DNA of 32,737 nucleotides from Solirhodobacter olei (GCF_004010155.1 NZ_RRYH01000004.1:1-32737), one strand, 5' to 3'; numbered from the stretch's first letter, positions 15,918 to 23,145 are shown. Notes: generated by a model from the letters alone, not told the origin. Numbers and translations: made by a program.

Positions 15918-16466
15918 TTAGGCGCGACGAACGTCCGCCTCGGTCACCACCAGGTCAAGCGGCTGGTCGGTCGGCTCCAGCGGCAGATCCGCCATTTCCT
16001 GCGCCGAGAAGGCGAAGCCTATGGCGAGCGTCGGACGCCTGGCGCGCAGGCCCTCCAGCGTCCGGTCGTAGAAGCCGCCGCCGTAGCCCAGGCGGTAAAG
16101 CCGCGCATCGAAGGCCACCAGCGGCACGATCAGGACCTCCGGCTCCAGCCAGTCGCCCGCCTCCGGGATCAGCGCGCCGAAATCGCCGGCGACCATCCGC
16201 GCCCCCGGGGTCCAGCGCCGAAAGCGAAGCGGGCGGCCCGGCCCTTCGATCACCGGCACACAGACCGGGCCGTCATGCGCGGCCATCGCGGGCAACGGGT
16301 CGATCTCCGTCCGCATTGGCATATAGCCCGCAAGCACCTTGCCAGCCTGCGCCGCCAGCACCTCGGAAAGCCGCGCGGCGGCATCGCCCTGCCCGGCGGC
16401 AAAGGCCGCCTTGCGCGCGGCGAAGGCGGATTTGCGGGCGGCGGCCTTGGCCTCGGGCAGGCTCAC
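15918..16466 (-). CDS. 5-formyltetrahydrofolate cyclo-ligase
   Basis: The 182-residue enzyme converts 5-formyl-THF to 5,10-methenyl-THF with ATP, returning stored folate to one-carbon metabolism. The diagnostic LGYGGGFYDRTL motif is near residues 126-137 and an N-terminal Lys/Arg-rich helix is present, both as in the family (YgfA/MTHFS). Translation begins at GTG, which overlaps the mgtE stop as GTGA, so it is coupled to mgtE. No 6S RNA gene lies next to it, unlike the ssrS-ygfA arrangement of many proteobacteria. Confidence 0.92.
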   Translation of the reverse strand: MSLPEAKAAARKSAFAARKAAFAAGQGDAAARLSEVLAAQAGKVLAGYMPMRTEIDPLPAMAAHDGPVCVPVIEGPGRPLRFRRWTPGARMVAGDFGALIPEAGDWLEPEVLIVPLVAFDARLYRLGYGGGFYDRTLEGLRARRPTLAIGFAFSAQEMADLPLEPTDQPLDLVVTEADVRRA

Positions 16467-17845
16467 AGCAGCACCATCCCGGCAAGCCAGAGGAAGGAGA
16501 AGAAGCCCACGACATCGGTCACCGTCGTCACGAAGGCGCCCGAAGCCAGCGCCGGATCGAAGCCCATCTTTTCAAGGCCCAGCGGGATCAGCAGCCCCGC
16601 CAGCGCGGCGGCGAAGAGGTTGATCACCATCGCCATGCCGATCACCAGCCCGATCAGCGGTTGGCCGAACCAGAAATAGGCGATGATCCCCATGATCACC
16701 GCGAAGAAGGCGCCGTTGGCCAGCCCCTGCGCGATCTCGCGCCAGATCACCCGCAGGGCGTTCGACCGTGTCAGGCTCTTCGTCGCCAGCGCCCGCACCG
16801 CCACGGCAAGCCCCTGCGTCGCGGCGTTGCCGCCCTGCGAGGCCACGATCGGCGCCAGCACCGCCAGCGCCACGATCTTCTGGATCGTGCCTTCGAAGAG
16901 CGAGATCACGCCGGAGGCGAGGATCGCCGTCAGCAGGTTCACGAAGAGCCAGGGGAAGCGCTGCTTGGTCACCTCGATCCAGTTGTCGGTGATCGAGCCC
17001 TCGCCCACACCGGCGAGGCGCAGGATGTCCTCCTCGTGCTCCTCGTCCAGCACGTTCATCGCGTCGTCGATGGTGATGACGCCGACCAGCCGGTCCGCCT
17101 CGTCCACCACCGGCATCGAGATCAGATGGTACTGGTTGAAGAGGTAGGCGACCTCGCGCTCCTCCTCGGTGGCGCGGATGGTGCGGAAAACCTCCTCGGC
17201 GAGGTCCTTCAGCTTCGCCGTCCGCTTGGCCGACAGGATCCGGCCAAGCGTCACGTTCCCGATCGGCCGCATCCGGGGGTCGACGAGGATAACATGGTAG
17301 AACTGGTCCGGCAGCCATTCGGCCGAGCGCAGGAAGTCGATCGTCTGGCCCACGGTCCAGTCTTCCGCCGCCGTCACCGTCTCGCGCTGCATCAGGCGGC
17401 CGGCGGAATATTCCGGATAGCCCATCGCCTGTTCGACGGCGACCCGGTCGGCATCCTCCAGCGCGCCGAGGATGAACTCCTGCTGCGGCTCCTCCAGGTC
17501 CTCGAGGATGTCGACGACATCGTCCGACTCGAGTTCCCGCACCGCCTCGGTCAGGACCTCCGGCGGCAGCGCCTCGATCACCTCCTCGCGGATCGACTCG
17601 TCGAGCTCGGAGAGGATCTCGCCGTCGATCTCCCGCGACCACAGCCGCAGAAGGTCGCGCCGCTCGGCCCCGCTGATCTGCTCCAGAAGGTCGGCGATGT
17701 CGGCCGGGTGCAGCGGATCGATCAGCGTGTTCAGCTGGGCCGTGTCGCCCGCCTCCACCGCCTCGCGGATCGCCTCGAAGCGTCGTGAGTCGAGGGCAGG
17801 CGGTTCCTCGCCATGGACCTCTTCAGCGATCGCCTCGTCGGTCAT
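16463..17845 (-). CDS. mgtE: Magnesium transporter MgtE
   Basis: The 460-residue protein has the MgtE order: an acidic N-terminal superhelical domain (to about residue 135), two CBS domains (about 140-260, with VILVDPRMRPIG and VVDEADRLVGVITIDD), a linking helix, and five membrane helices (about 290-455). The pore-region signature ASQGGNAATQ is intact. Acidic residues of the N and CBS domains sense cytoplasmic Mg2+ and close the channel. The ATG at 17845 has GGAGGG at good distance; an upstream in-frame extension is not family-like. It is divergent from guaD and drives the folate gene through a GTGA overlap. No Mg2+ riboswitch is evident in the short leader. Confidence 0.94.
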   Translation of the reverse strand: MTDEAIAEEVHGEEPPALDSRRFEAIREAVEAGDTAQLNTLIDPLHPADIADLLEQISGAERRDLLRLWSREIDGEILSELDESIREEVIEALPPEVLTEAVRELESDDVVDILEDLEEPQQEFILGALEDADRVAVEQAMGYPEYSAGRLMQRETVTAAEDWTVGQTIDFLRSAEWLPDQFYHVILVDPRMRPIGNVTLGRILSAKRTAKLKDLAEEVFRTIRATEEEREVAYLFNQYHLISMPVVDEADRLVGVITIDDAMNVLDEEHEEDILRLAGVGEGSITDNWIEVTKQRFPWLFVNLLTAILASGVISLFEGTIQKIVALAVLAPIVASQGGNAATQGLAVAVRALATKSLTRSNALRVIWREIAQGLANGAFFAVIMGIIAYFWFGQPLIGLVIGMAMVINLFAAALAGLLIPLGLEKMGFDPALASGAFVTTVTDVVGFFSFLWLAGMVLL

Positions 17846-17881
17846 GCGCACGCCCTCCGCCGGAAATTGGCCGGACCCTAG

Positions 17882-17896
17882 CCGAAAGTCTTTCGG
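17882..17896. promoter_or_regulatory. Inverted repeat in the mgtE-guaD divergent gap
   Basis: CCGAAA and TTTCGG flank GTC between the two start codons. It could be an operator shared by the divergent genes. Six-base arms are short, so chance cannot be excluded. Confidence 0.3.
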
Positions 17897-17975
17897 GGAA
17901 ACAGAGGCAATGGGGAAATTTACCCCGGCCGACAAACTGCCTAGAGTGCGCGGGTTTTGAGCAATGGAGACGCCG

Positions 17976-19271
17976 ATGGCGGAGCTGATCCTGGGCCAGA
18001 CCCTCGCCTTCACGGCGGACCCGTTTGCCCACGGGCCCGAGGCCGCAAGGCATGAAGCGAAGGGCGCCATCCTCGTGGAAGATGGCCGCATCGCCGATCT
18101 TGGCCCCGCGGACAGGCTGCGCGCCGCGCATCCGCAGGCGAAGGTCACGGATTGCGGCTCCGCGCTGCTCTCGGCGGGTTTCATCGACGCCCATGCGCAT
18201 TACCCGCAGACCGCGATGATCGCCTCCTGGGGCAAGCGGCTGATCGACTGGCTGATGAGCTACACCTTCCCGGAAGAGATGCGGTTTTCCGATCCCGCCT
18301 ATGCCGCCACTATCGCGCGGCGCTACTTCGACCTCACGCTGTCCTACGGCACGACGACGGTCTGTTCCTTCGGCACGATCCACCCCGACAGTGTCGAGGC
18401 CTATTTCACCGAGGCCCGGGCCCGCGGCCTGCGCGCGCTGACCGGCAAGACCTGCATGGACCGCGACACCGCGCCCGAGGGCCTGCGCGACACCGCCCGT
18501 TCCGCCTACGACGACAGCAAGCGCCTGCTGGAGAAATGGCACGGGGTCGACCGGCTCTCCTATGTCATCACCCCGCGTTTCTCGCCCACCTCCACGCCAG
18601 AGCAGCTCGCAGCCCTGGGCGCGCTCTGGGCCGAGCACCCGGACTGCCTCATGCAGACCCATCTCTCCGAACAGACGGACGAGGTCGCCTGGGTGAAGTC
18701 GCTCTACCCCGAGGCGCGCGACTACCTCGACACCTACGAGAAATTCGGCCTGCTCGGCCCCGGCGGCCTCTACGGCCACGCCATCCACCTCGAGCCGCGC
18801 GAGATCGAGCGGCTCAAGGAAGTCGACGCGAGCCTCATCCACTGCCCGACCTCCAACACCTTCATCGGCTCGGGCATCTTCGACATGGGCGGGCTAACCG
18901 CAGCGGGCCACCGCGTGGGGCTTGCCACCGACACCGGCGGCGGCTCCTCCTTCTCCATGCTGCGCACCATGGCCGCGGCCTACGAGCTGGCCCAGCTCCG
19001 CCACCGCGCGCTCCACCCGGCGGAGCTCTGGTGGCTCGCCACCCAGGGGTCGGCCCGCGCGCTCAGGCTCGACGACCGCATCGGCAACCTCGCCCCGGGG
19101 ATGGAGGCCGACATCATCGCGCTCGACCTCGCGTCCACCCCCGCCATCGCCCAGGCCAGCGCCCGGGCAGAGACGGTCTGGCAGGCGCTCTTCCCGACCA
19201 TCATGATGGGCGACGACCGCGCGGTGAAGGCCGTCTGGGTCGGCGGCAGGAAGGTCGGCGCCCCGGCCTGA
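17976..19271 (+). CDS. guaD: Guanine deaminase
   Basis: This 431-residue zinc amidohydrolase converts guanine to xanthine and ammonia. The metal HxH motif lies in DAHAHYPQ near residue 72, TCMDRD near 160, MQTHLSEQTDEVAWVK near 228, LIHCPTSNTFIGSG near 288 and LATDTGGGSSFSMLRTM near 310, all typical of GuaD. The start at 17976 is preferred to an ATG four codons upstream (17964) because GGAG lies six bases before it and the upstream ATG has no ribosome site. A long hairpin follows the gene. An 8-oxoguanine deaminase-like gene lies two genes away, convergent, pointing to a purine salvage locus. Confidence 0.93.
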   Translation: MAELILGQTLAFTADPFAHGPEAARHEAKGAILVEDGRIADLGPADRLRAAHPQAKVTDCGSALLSAGFIDAHAHYPQTAMIASWGKRLIDWLMSYTFPEEMRFSDPAYAATIARRYFDLTLSYGTTTVCSFGTIHPDSVEAYFTEARARGLRALTGKTCMDRDTAPEGLRDTARSAYDDSKRLLEKWHGVDRLSYVITPRFSPTSTPEQLAALGALWAEHPDCLMQTHLSEQTDEVAWVKSLYPEARDYLDTYEKFGLLGPGGLYGHAIHLEPREIERLKEVDASLIHCPTSNTFIGSGIFDMGGLTAAGHRVGLATDTGGGSSFSMLRTMAAAYELAQLRHRALHPAELWWLATQGSARALRLDDRIGNLAPGMEADIIALDLASTPAIAQASARAETVWQALFPTIMMGDDRAVKAVWVGGRKVGAPA

Positions 19272-19301
19272 GGCCTCCCCCCGCCCGCGCCGCCCTCTCG
19301 T

Positions 19302-19358
19302 GAGTATTTGACCCAAGGAAAGGCCATCGACCTTGGCCTTTCCTTGGCTAGAATACTC
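19302..19358. repeat. Long intergenic hairpin with GAGTATT/AATACTC ends
   Basis: Outer arms GAGTATT and AATACTC enclose perfect 13-bp inner arms, CCAAGGAAAGGCC (19313-19325) and its complement (19335-19347), around a nine-base loop. It follows guaD and probably ends its transcript. The GAGTATT...AATACTC frame is a recurrent intergenic element in Rhodobacteraceae as I recall; a related one lies at 30921-30976. Confidence 0.8.
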
Positions 19359-19396
19359 CCGCCGGAGGCGCCCCGCCTCCCCGACGGAGGTGGTCC

Positions 19397-20008
19397 ATGC
19401 CCAGCACCGACGGCTATGCCGAGGCCGCCGCCACGCTTCTCGCCGATTACGAGGCGATGCGGTTCGAGGCGATCCACGCCGGCATCCTCGACCTTCTGCC
19501 CGAACCGCCCGCCGAGGTGCTCGACATCGGCGCCGGCAGCGGGCGCGATGCGGGCTGGCTCGCCGCGCAGGGCTACCGCGTGACGGCGGCGGAGCCGGTC
19601 GCCGAGATGCGCGAGGGCGCACGCCGCCTGCACCCCTCGCCCGCGATCCGCTGGTGCGACGACGCGCTGCCGGAACTGCCAGCGCTCTCGCTCGGGCGCA
19701 CCCGCTTCGACCTGATCCTGATGACGGCGGTCTTCATGCACCTGGATGCAGAGGAGCGCGCGGCGGCGCTGCCCGTCCTCGCGGGCCTTCTCGCCCCCGG
19801 CGGGCGGCTGATCCTGTCGCTGCGCCACGGCCCCGTTCCCGCCGACCGCCAGATGTTCGAGGTGGGCGCAGAGGAGATCCGCGCGCTCGCCGCCGCTGCG
19901 GGCCTCGGCGTGATCCGCGAGCGGACGGAAGCGCCCGCCCTGCCCCGCAATGTCGCCGCCGGGGTCCGCTGGACGCGAATCGCGCTGGCCCGGCCGGACG
20001 CCGCCTGA
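19397..20008 (+). CDS. Class I SAM-dependent methyltransferase
   Basis: The 203-residue protein has a Rossmann methyltransferase fold. Motif I is VLDIGAGSGRDAGWLA near residues 41-56, the acidic residue ending strand 2 is in TAAEPV near 66, motif II lies in FDLILMTAVFMHL and motif III in LLAPGGRLILSLRHG. It lacks a recognisable substrate domain, so the methyl acceptor is unknown. GGAGG precedes the start with ideal spacing. It is separated from guaD by the long hairpin and therefore probably has its own promoter; the purine neighbours do not by themselves reveal its role. Confidence 0.88.
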   Translation: MPSTDGYAEAAATLLADYEAMRFEAIHAGILDLLPEPPAEVLDIGAGSGRDAGWLAAQGYRVTAAEPVAEMREGARRLHPSPAIRWCDDALPELPALSLGRTRFDLILMTAVFMHLDAEERAAALPVLAGLLAPGGRLILSLRHGPVPADRQMFEVGAEEIRALAAAAGLGVIRERTEAPALPRNVAAGVRWTRIALARPDAA

Positions 20009-20031
20009 CGGGGGTTGCGCGAAGCAGCAGG

Positions 20032-20091
20032 GCACCGTCCCGGAATACGGTGCTTTAACGGTGCGAAAGCGGTGCGGAAACGGTGCCCCGC
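20032..20091 (+). repeat. Four-copy 11-bp CGGTGC direct repeat, array 2
   Basis: Units begin at 20048, 20059, 20070 and 20081, again exactly 11 bp apart: CGGTGCTTTAA, CGGTGCGAAAG, CGGTGCGGAAA and CGGTGCCCCGC. The 18 bases from 20057 are identical to array 1. The first unit also pairs with an upstream GCACCGT (20032-20038) to form a 7-bp hairpin with an 8-base loop. The array lies between the convergent methyltransferase and 8-oxoguanine deaminase-like genes, a location where a promoter operator is not expected, which argues for a repeat family or an RNA-level or nucleoid role. Confidence 0.78.
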
Positions 20092-20094
20092 AGG

Positions 20095-21429
20095 TCAGCC
20101 CATCAGCCGCCGGACCAGCACATTGGCCCGGTCCACGGTGCGCTCCAGGTCGATCGTCCGGACCGCCCCGCCGGCGACCACCTGTCGCCCCTCCACGAAG
20201 AGATCGCGCACCCGCATCGGCCCGGCCAGCAGCAGGGCCACCGGGTCCCAGCTCCCCGCGCTCTCGATGCCGGAGACATCCCAGACCGCCACATCCGCGC
20301 GCTTGCCGGGTTCCAGCGCCCCGCAGTCGTCGCGGCCCAGCACCCGGGCGCCGCCCAGCGTCGCGATCTCCAGCGCCTCGCGCGCGGCCATCGCGTCGGC
20401 CCCGCCCGCAACCCTTTGAAGCAAAAGCATTTGTCGCGCTTCCGCGATCAGGTTCCCCTGGTCGTTGGAGGCCGAGCCGTCAACGCCCAGCCCGACCTTC
20501 ACGCCCCGGTCCCGCATCGCCCGCACCGGCGCGATCCCCGATCCCAGCCGGCAGTTCGAGCAGGGGCAATGCGCCACGCCAGTGCCGCTGCGGGCGAACA
20601 GATCGATCTCCCCCGCGTCGAGCTTCACGCAATGCGCATGCCAGACATCCGCGCCCGTCCAGCCCAGATCCTCGGCATATTGTCCCGGCCGGCAGCCGAA
20701 ATTCTCCCGGCTGTAAAGAATATCCTCATCGTTTTCAGCCAGATGGGTATGCAGCATCACCCCCTTGTTCCGCGCCAGCAGGGCCGCATCCCGCATCAGC
20801 TCGCGGCTGACCGAGAATGGCGAACAGGGCGCAACGCCCACCCGCACCATCGCCCCGGGGCGTGGGTCGTGGAAGGCGTCGATGACGCGGATGCAATCCT
20901 CCAGGATCGCCGGCTCCGCCTCGACAAGGCTGTCCGGCGGCAGCCCGCCCGCGCTTTCGCCGATCGACATCGCGCCGCGGGTCGGATGGAACCTCAGCCC
21001 GATCTCGCCCGCCGCCGCGATCGTGTCATCGAGCCGCGCGCCGTTCGGGAAAATATAGAGATGGTCAGAGGTTAGCGTGCACCCCGTCAAGGCCAGCTCG
21101 GCCAGCCCGATGAGGGTGGAGACATGCATCTCCTCCGGCCCGAACCGCGCCCAGATCGGGTATAGCGTCTTCAGCCAGCCGAAGAGCAGCGCATCCTGCC
21201 CGCCCGGCACCGCCCGCGTCAGCGTCTGGTAAAGATGGTGATGGGTGTTGACGAGACCCGGCGTGACGACGCAACCCCGCGCCTCGATGACCTCGCCCCG
21301 GCTCTGTAGCCCCTGCCCAACCGCCGCGATGCAGCCATCCCGGATCAGCACGTCGCCTCCGGCGATCTCCGCCCGGCCGGCATCCATGGTGACAACGCAA
21401 TCCGCGCCGCGGATCAAGACTTCCTTCAT
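20095..21429 (-). CDS. 8-oxoguanine deaminase-like amidohydrolase
   Basis: The 444-residue zinc amidohydrolase belongs to the TrzN/AtzB/8-oxoguanine deaminase branch. The metal motif is THHHLYQT (His63-65), followed by HTHLAEND, WHAHCVKL, HCPCSN and the catalytic Asp in GLGVDGSASND, a signature of this branch. Characterised members deaminate 8-oxoguanine to urate or hydrolyse s-triazines; guaD nearby makes the purine substrate more likely. The ATG has GGGAG six bases upstream. The leader carries strong competing helices over this ribosome site. It is convergent with the methyltransferase gene. Confidence 0.85.
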   Translation of the reverse strand: MKEVLIRGADCVVTMDAGRAEIAGGDVLIRDGCIAAVGQGLQSRGEVIEARGCVVTPGLVNTHHHLYQTLTRAVPGGQDALLFGWLKTLYPIWARFGPEEMHVSTLIGLAELALTGCTLTSDHLYIFPNGARLDDTIAAAGEIGLRFHPTRGAMSIGESAGGLPPDSLVEAEPAILEDCIRVIDAFHDPRPGAMVRVGVAPCSPFSVSRELMRDAALLARNKGVMLHTHLAENDEDILYSRENFGCRPGQYAEDLGWTGADVWHAHCVKLDAGEIDLFARSGTGVAHCPCSNCRLGSGIAPVRAMRDRGVKVGLGVDGSASNDQGNLIAEARQMLLLQRVAGGADAMAAREALEIATLGGARVLGRDDCGALEPGKRADVAVWDVSGIESAGSWDPVALLLAGPMRVRDLFVEGRQVVAGGAVRTIDLERTVDRANVLVRRLMG

Positions 21430-21499
21430 AGAATGCTCCCACAGTCCTCCCCTTCGGTCCGTGGGATCCGGCCGACAGAAGGGGAAAGGACTCGGCCAG
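21430..21499 (-). promoter_or_regulatory. Structured leader RNA with competing helices over the ribosome site
   Basis: In the leftward transcript three helices compete. Helix 1 pairs CTGGCCGA (21499-21492) with TCGGCCGG (21475-21468), with one G-U pair. Helix 2 pairs GTCC plus TCCCCTTC (21491-21478, two-base bulge) with GAAGGGGAGGAC (21455-21444). Helix 3 pairs TCCCAC (21466-21461) with GTGGGA (21442-21437), which contains the GGGAG ribosome site. Helix 2 interlocks with both others, while 1 and 3 are compatible, giving an on state (2) and an off state (1 plus 3), or a pseudoknot with a shortened helix 2. No known riboswitch class is recognised. Confidence 0.5.
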
Positions 21500-21504
21500 C
21501 CGCG

Positions 21505-21532
21505 ACAATATCAAATCACACCGACCAGGCAA
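21505..21532 (-). promoter_or_regulatory. Sigma-70 type promoter of the 8-oxoguanine deaminase-like gene
   Basis: TTGCCT (21532-21527) and TATTGT (21510-21505) are separated by 16 bases. Each matches four of six consensus positions. The predicted start near 21498 gives a leader of about 70 bases that begins just at the first helix. Confidence 0.45.
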
Positions 21533-21590
21533 TGCCACCGCAGCCCGGGATCAACCCCATGTTTCTTATTGGAAAATATAATGACCCGCC

Positions 21591-21607
21591 GGGGGCGTCT
21601 CGCCCCC
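21591..21607 (-). terminator. Terminator after hisN
   Basis: GGGGGCG and CGCCCCC enclose TCT, 18 bases beyond the hisN stop. Leftward transcripts continue GGCGGGTCATTATATTTT, so a diffuse U-rich stretch follows. Confidence 0.6.
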
Positions 21608-21624
21608 ACCCGTCGCCCGCCGGA

Positions 21625-22431
21625 TCAGGGCGCGCGCGACAGGATCTCCAGCGCCGCGGCGTGGATCTCGGGATTGGCCGCCGCCAGCACCCGGCCGCCG
21701 CCATGGGCCGGCCCGCCGCGCCAGTCGGTCACGATCCCGCCCGCCGCCTGGATCACCGCGATCGGGGCGTGGACGTCATAGGGCTGCAGCCCGGCCTCGA
21801 CGACGAGGTCGATCTGCCCCGCCGCGATCAGCGCGTAGGCGTAGCAATCCGTGCCGTAGCGCGTCAGCCGCACCTTTGCCGAAAGCGCGCGGAAGGCCGC
21901 GCCCTCCTCAGCGGTGCCGACCTCGGGGAAGGTGGTGAAAAGGATGGCCTCGCCAAGCGCCCGCGGCGCCCGCGCCTTCAGCGCCCGCCGGCCGAGCGGC
22001 CCGTCGACCCGCGCCTCGCCCAGCCCGCCGAGGAAGCGCTCGCCGATATAGGGCTGATCGATCACGCCCAGCCGCGGCCCGTCGGCGTCGGAAAGCGCAA
22101 CCAGAACGCCCCAGGTCGGCGTGCCCGAAAGGTAGCCGCGCGTGCCGTCGATCGGGTCCAGAACCCAGGTCAGCCCGCTCCGGGTTTGGACCGGACCCAT
22201 CTCTTCGCCGAGGATGCCGTCCTGCGGCCGCCGTTCCGCGATCAGCGCACGCATCGCCGCCTCCGCGGCGCGGTCCGCGACCGTCACCGGATCGAAGCGC
22301 TCGGTTTCCTTGCTGTCGGCACTCAGGCCCTCGGTCCGGAAATGGCGCAGGGTGGCACCCCGTGCCACCTCGGCCAGTTCCTCGGCCAGGGCGATCAGCC
22401 CGGCGCGATCCGTATCGGGAATATGGGTCAT
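21625..22431 (-). CDS. hisN: Histidinol-phosphatase, inositol monophosphatase fold
   Basis: The 268-residue Mg2+-dependent phosphatase resembles HisN, which removes phosphate from histidinol phosphate in histidine synthesis. Metal ligands are Glu76-Glu77 in GEEMG, Asp92 and Asp95 in LDPIDGT, and the Asp in YDVHAPI near the C-terminus. TRGYLSGTPTWGV after the DPIDGT motif is the HisN-like version rather than the SuhB one. The start at 22431 (MTHIPDTD) is preferred to a longer frame nine codons upstream. It lies 69 bases after the XRE regulator on the same strand. Inositol or other monophosphates remain possible substrates. Confidence 0.85.
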   Translation of the reverse strand: MTHIPDTDRAGLIALAEELAEVARGATLRHFRTEGLSADSKETERFDPVTVADRAAEAAMRALIAERRPQDGILGEEMGPVQTRSGLTWVLDPIDGTRGYLSGTPTWGVLVALSDADGPRLGVIDQPYIGERFLGGLGEARVDGPLGRRALKARAPRALGEAILFTTFPEVGTAEEGAAFRALSAKVRLTRYGTDCYAYALIAAGQIDLVVEAGLQPYDVHAPIAVIQAAGGIVTDWRGGPAHGGGRVLAAANPEIHAAALEILSRAP

Positions 22432-22500
22432 CTGGCGCCCCCGGCTTGCCGCCCCCACGCGGTAGCCGTCGGCGGGACGCCGGTCAAGGACCGGCAGCCG

Positions 22501-22863
22501 TCAGGCTGCGTCGGACAGCACGCGGGCCAAGTCGAACAGCCGGCGGCGCTGCTGCTCCGGGATCGCGTAGTAGGACCGCACCAGCTCCAGCGCTTCCTTG
22601 TCGGCGAGGATGTCGCCCTCGACCACCGGTTGCACGTCGCGCTCGGTGCCCAGGCCCTCGAAGAAGAAGCTGATCGGCACGCCCACCGCATCCGCGATGT
22701 CCCACAGGCGGGAGGCGCTGACGCGGTTCATGCCGGTCTCGTACTTCTGGATCTGCTGGAACTTGATGCCAACCTTGTCGGCCAGCTGCTGCTGGGTCAT
22801 GCCGATCATCCAGCGGCGGTGGCGGATACGCTTGCCCACATGGGCGTCTACGGGGTGCTTCAT
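22501..22863 (-). CDS. XRE-family helix-turn-helix regulator
   Basis: The 120-residue protein has a Cro/CI-type helix-turn-helix (about residues 12-68, MTQQQLADKVGIKFQQIQKY) followed by a short C-terminal helical region ending LFDLARVLSDAA. This compact form, with FQQIQKYETG and GVPISFFFEGL, is widespread and conserved in alphaproteobacteria; its targets are mostly unknown. GGAGAAG lies upstream of the ATG. The upstream region is AT-rich and carries a consensus sigma-54 promoter and a CtrA-like site, so expression is probably tied to a dedicated regulatory circuit. Confidence 0.9.
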   Translation of the reverse strand: MKHPVDAHVGKRIRHRRWMIGMTQQQLADKVGIKFQQIQKYETGMNRVSASRLWDIADAVGVPISFFFEGLGTERDVQPVVEGDILADKEALELVRSYYAIPEQQRRRLFDLARVLSDAA

Positions 22864-22907
22864 TCAAACTTCTCCAAAGCGGATATTCGTCTGCATACCA
22901 ACTAATG

Positions 22908-22926
22908 AAGCAATTTTCGTGCCAAA
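22908..22926 (-). promoter_or_regulatory. Consensus sigma-54 promoter of the XRE gene
   Basis: Read leftward the site is TTGGCACG, AAAA, TTGCT, matching the -24/-12 consensus TGGCACG-N4-TTGCW at every defined position. GG lies at 22923-22922 and GC at 22911-22910. A start about 12 bases later (near 22898) leaves a 35-base leader to the ATG. A sigma-70 reading with TTGGCA as -35 has no good -10 partner. Confidence 0.65.
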
Positions 22927-22942
22927 TCCAATACCATCGCCC

Positions 22943-22961
22943 GGTTAGCAGATTTTTAACC
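22943..22961. promoter_or_regulatory. CtrA-like binding site
   Basis: GGTTA and TAACC flank nine bases. Read on the plus strand this is TTAG-N7-TTAAC, one mismatch from the alphaproteobacterial CtrA consensus TTAA-N7-TTAAC. It lies about 20 bases upstream of the sigma-54 element. Confidence 0.4.
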
Positions 22962-23102
22962 TTTTTTGACCAATGCCTTGTCCTTTAGGATAGGCCGAAT
23001 CGCACCCGCCCGGGGCGGGAAAACGGGGCTGCTAGATACACCTTTGCGGAGAGTAACACGCGCGTGATCGACCACCCCTATGCAATCCAGCAATCTTCGC
23101 AT

Positions 23103-23145
23103 TTTGCAAATATTCCGAAACCCGTATCCTTTGCGATTCGCAAAG
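23103..23145. promoter_or_regulatory. TTTGCAAA box and 17-bp palindrome
   Basis: A perfect TTTGCAAA (23103-23110) is followed 18 bases later by the perfect palindrome CTTTGCGA-T-TCGCAAAG (23129-23145). Both share the TTTGC/GCAAA core of the boxes before the acyl regulator gene at the other end of the window. A site for that regulator or a relative is possible. Confidence 0.45.

Noticed and set aside
17846-17975. Mg2+ riboswitch before mgtE
   Set aside because: The shared divergent gap is too short and shows only a 6-bp inverted repeat.
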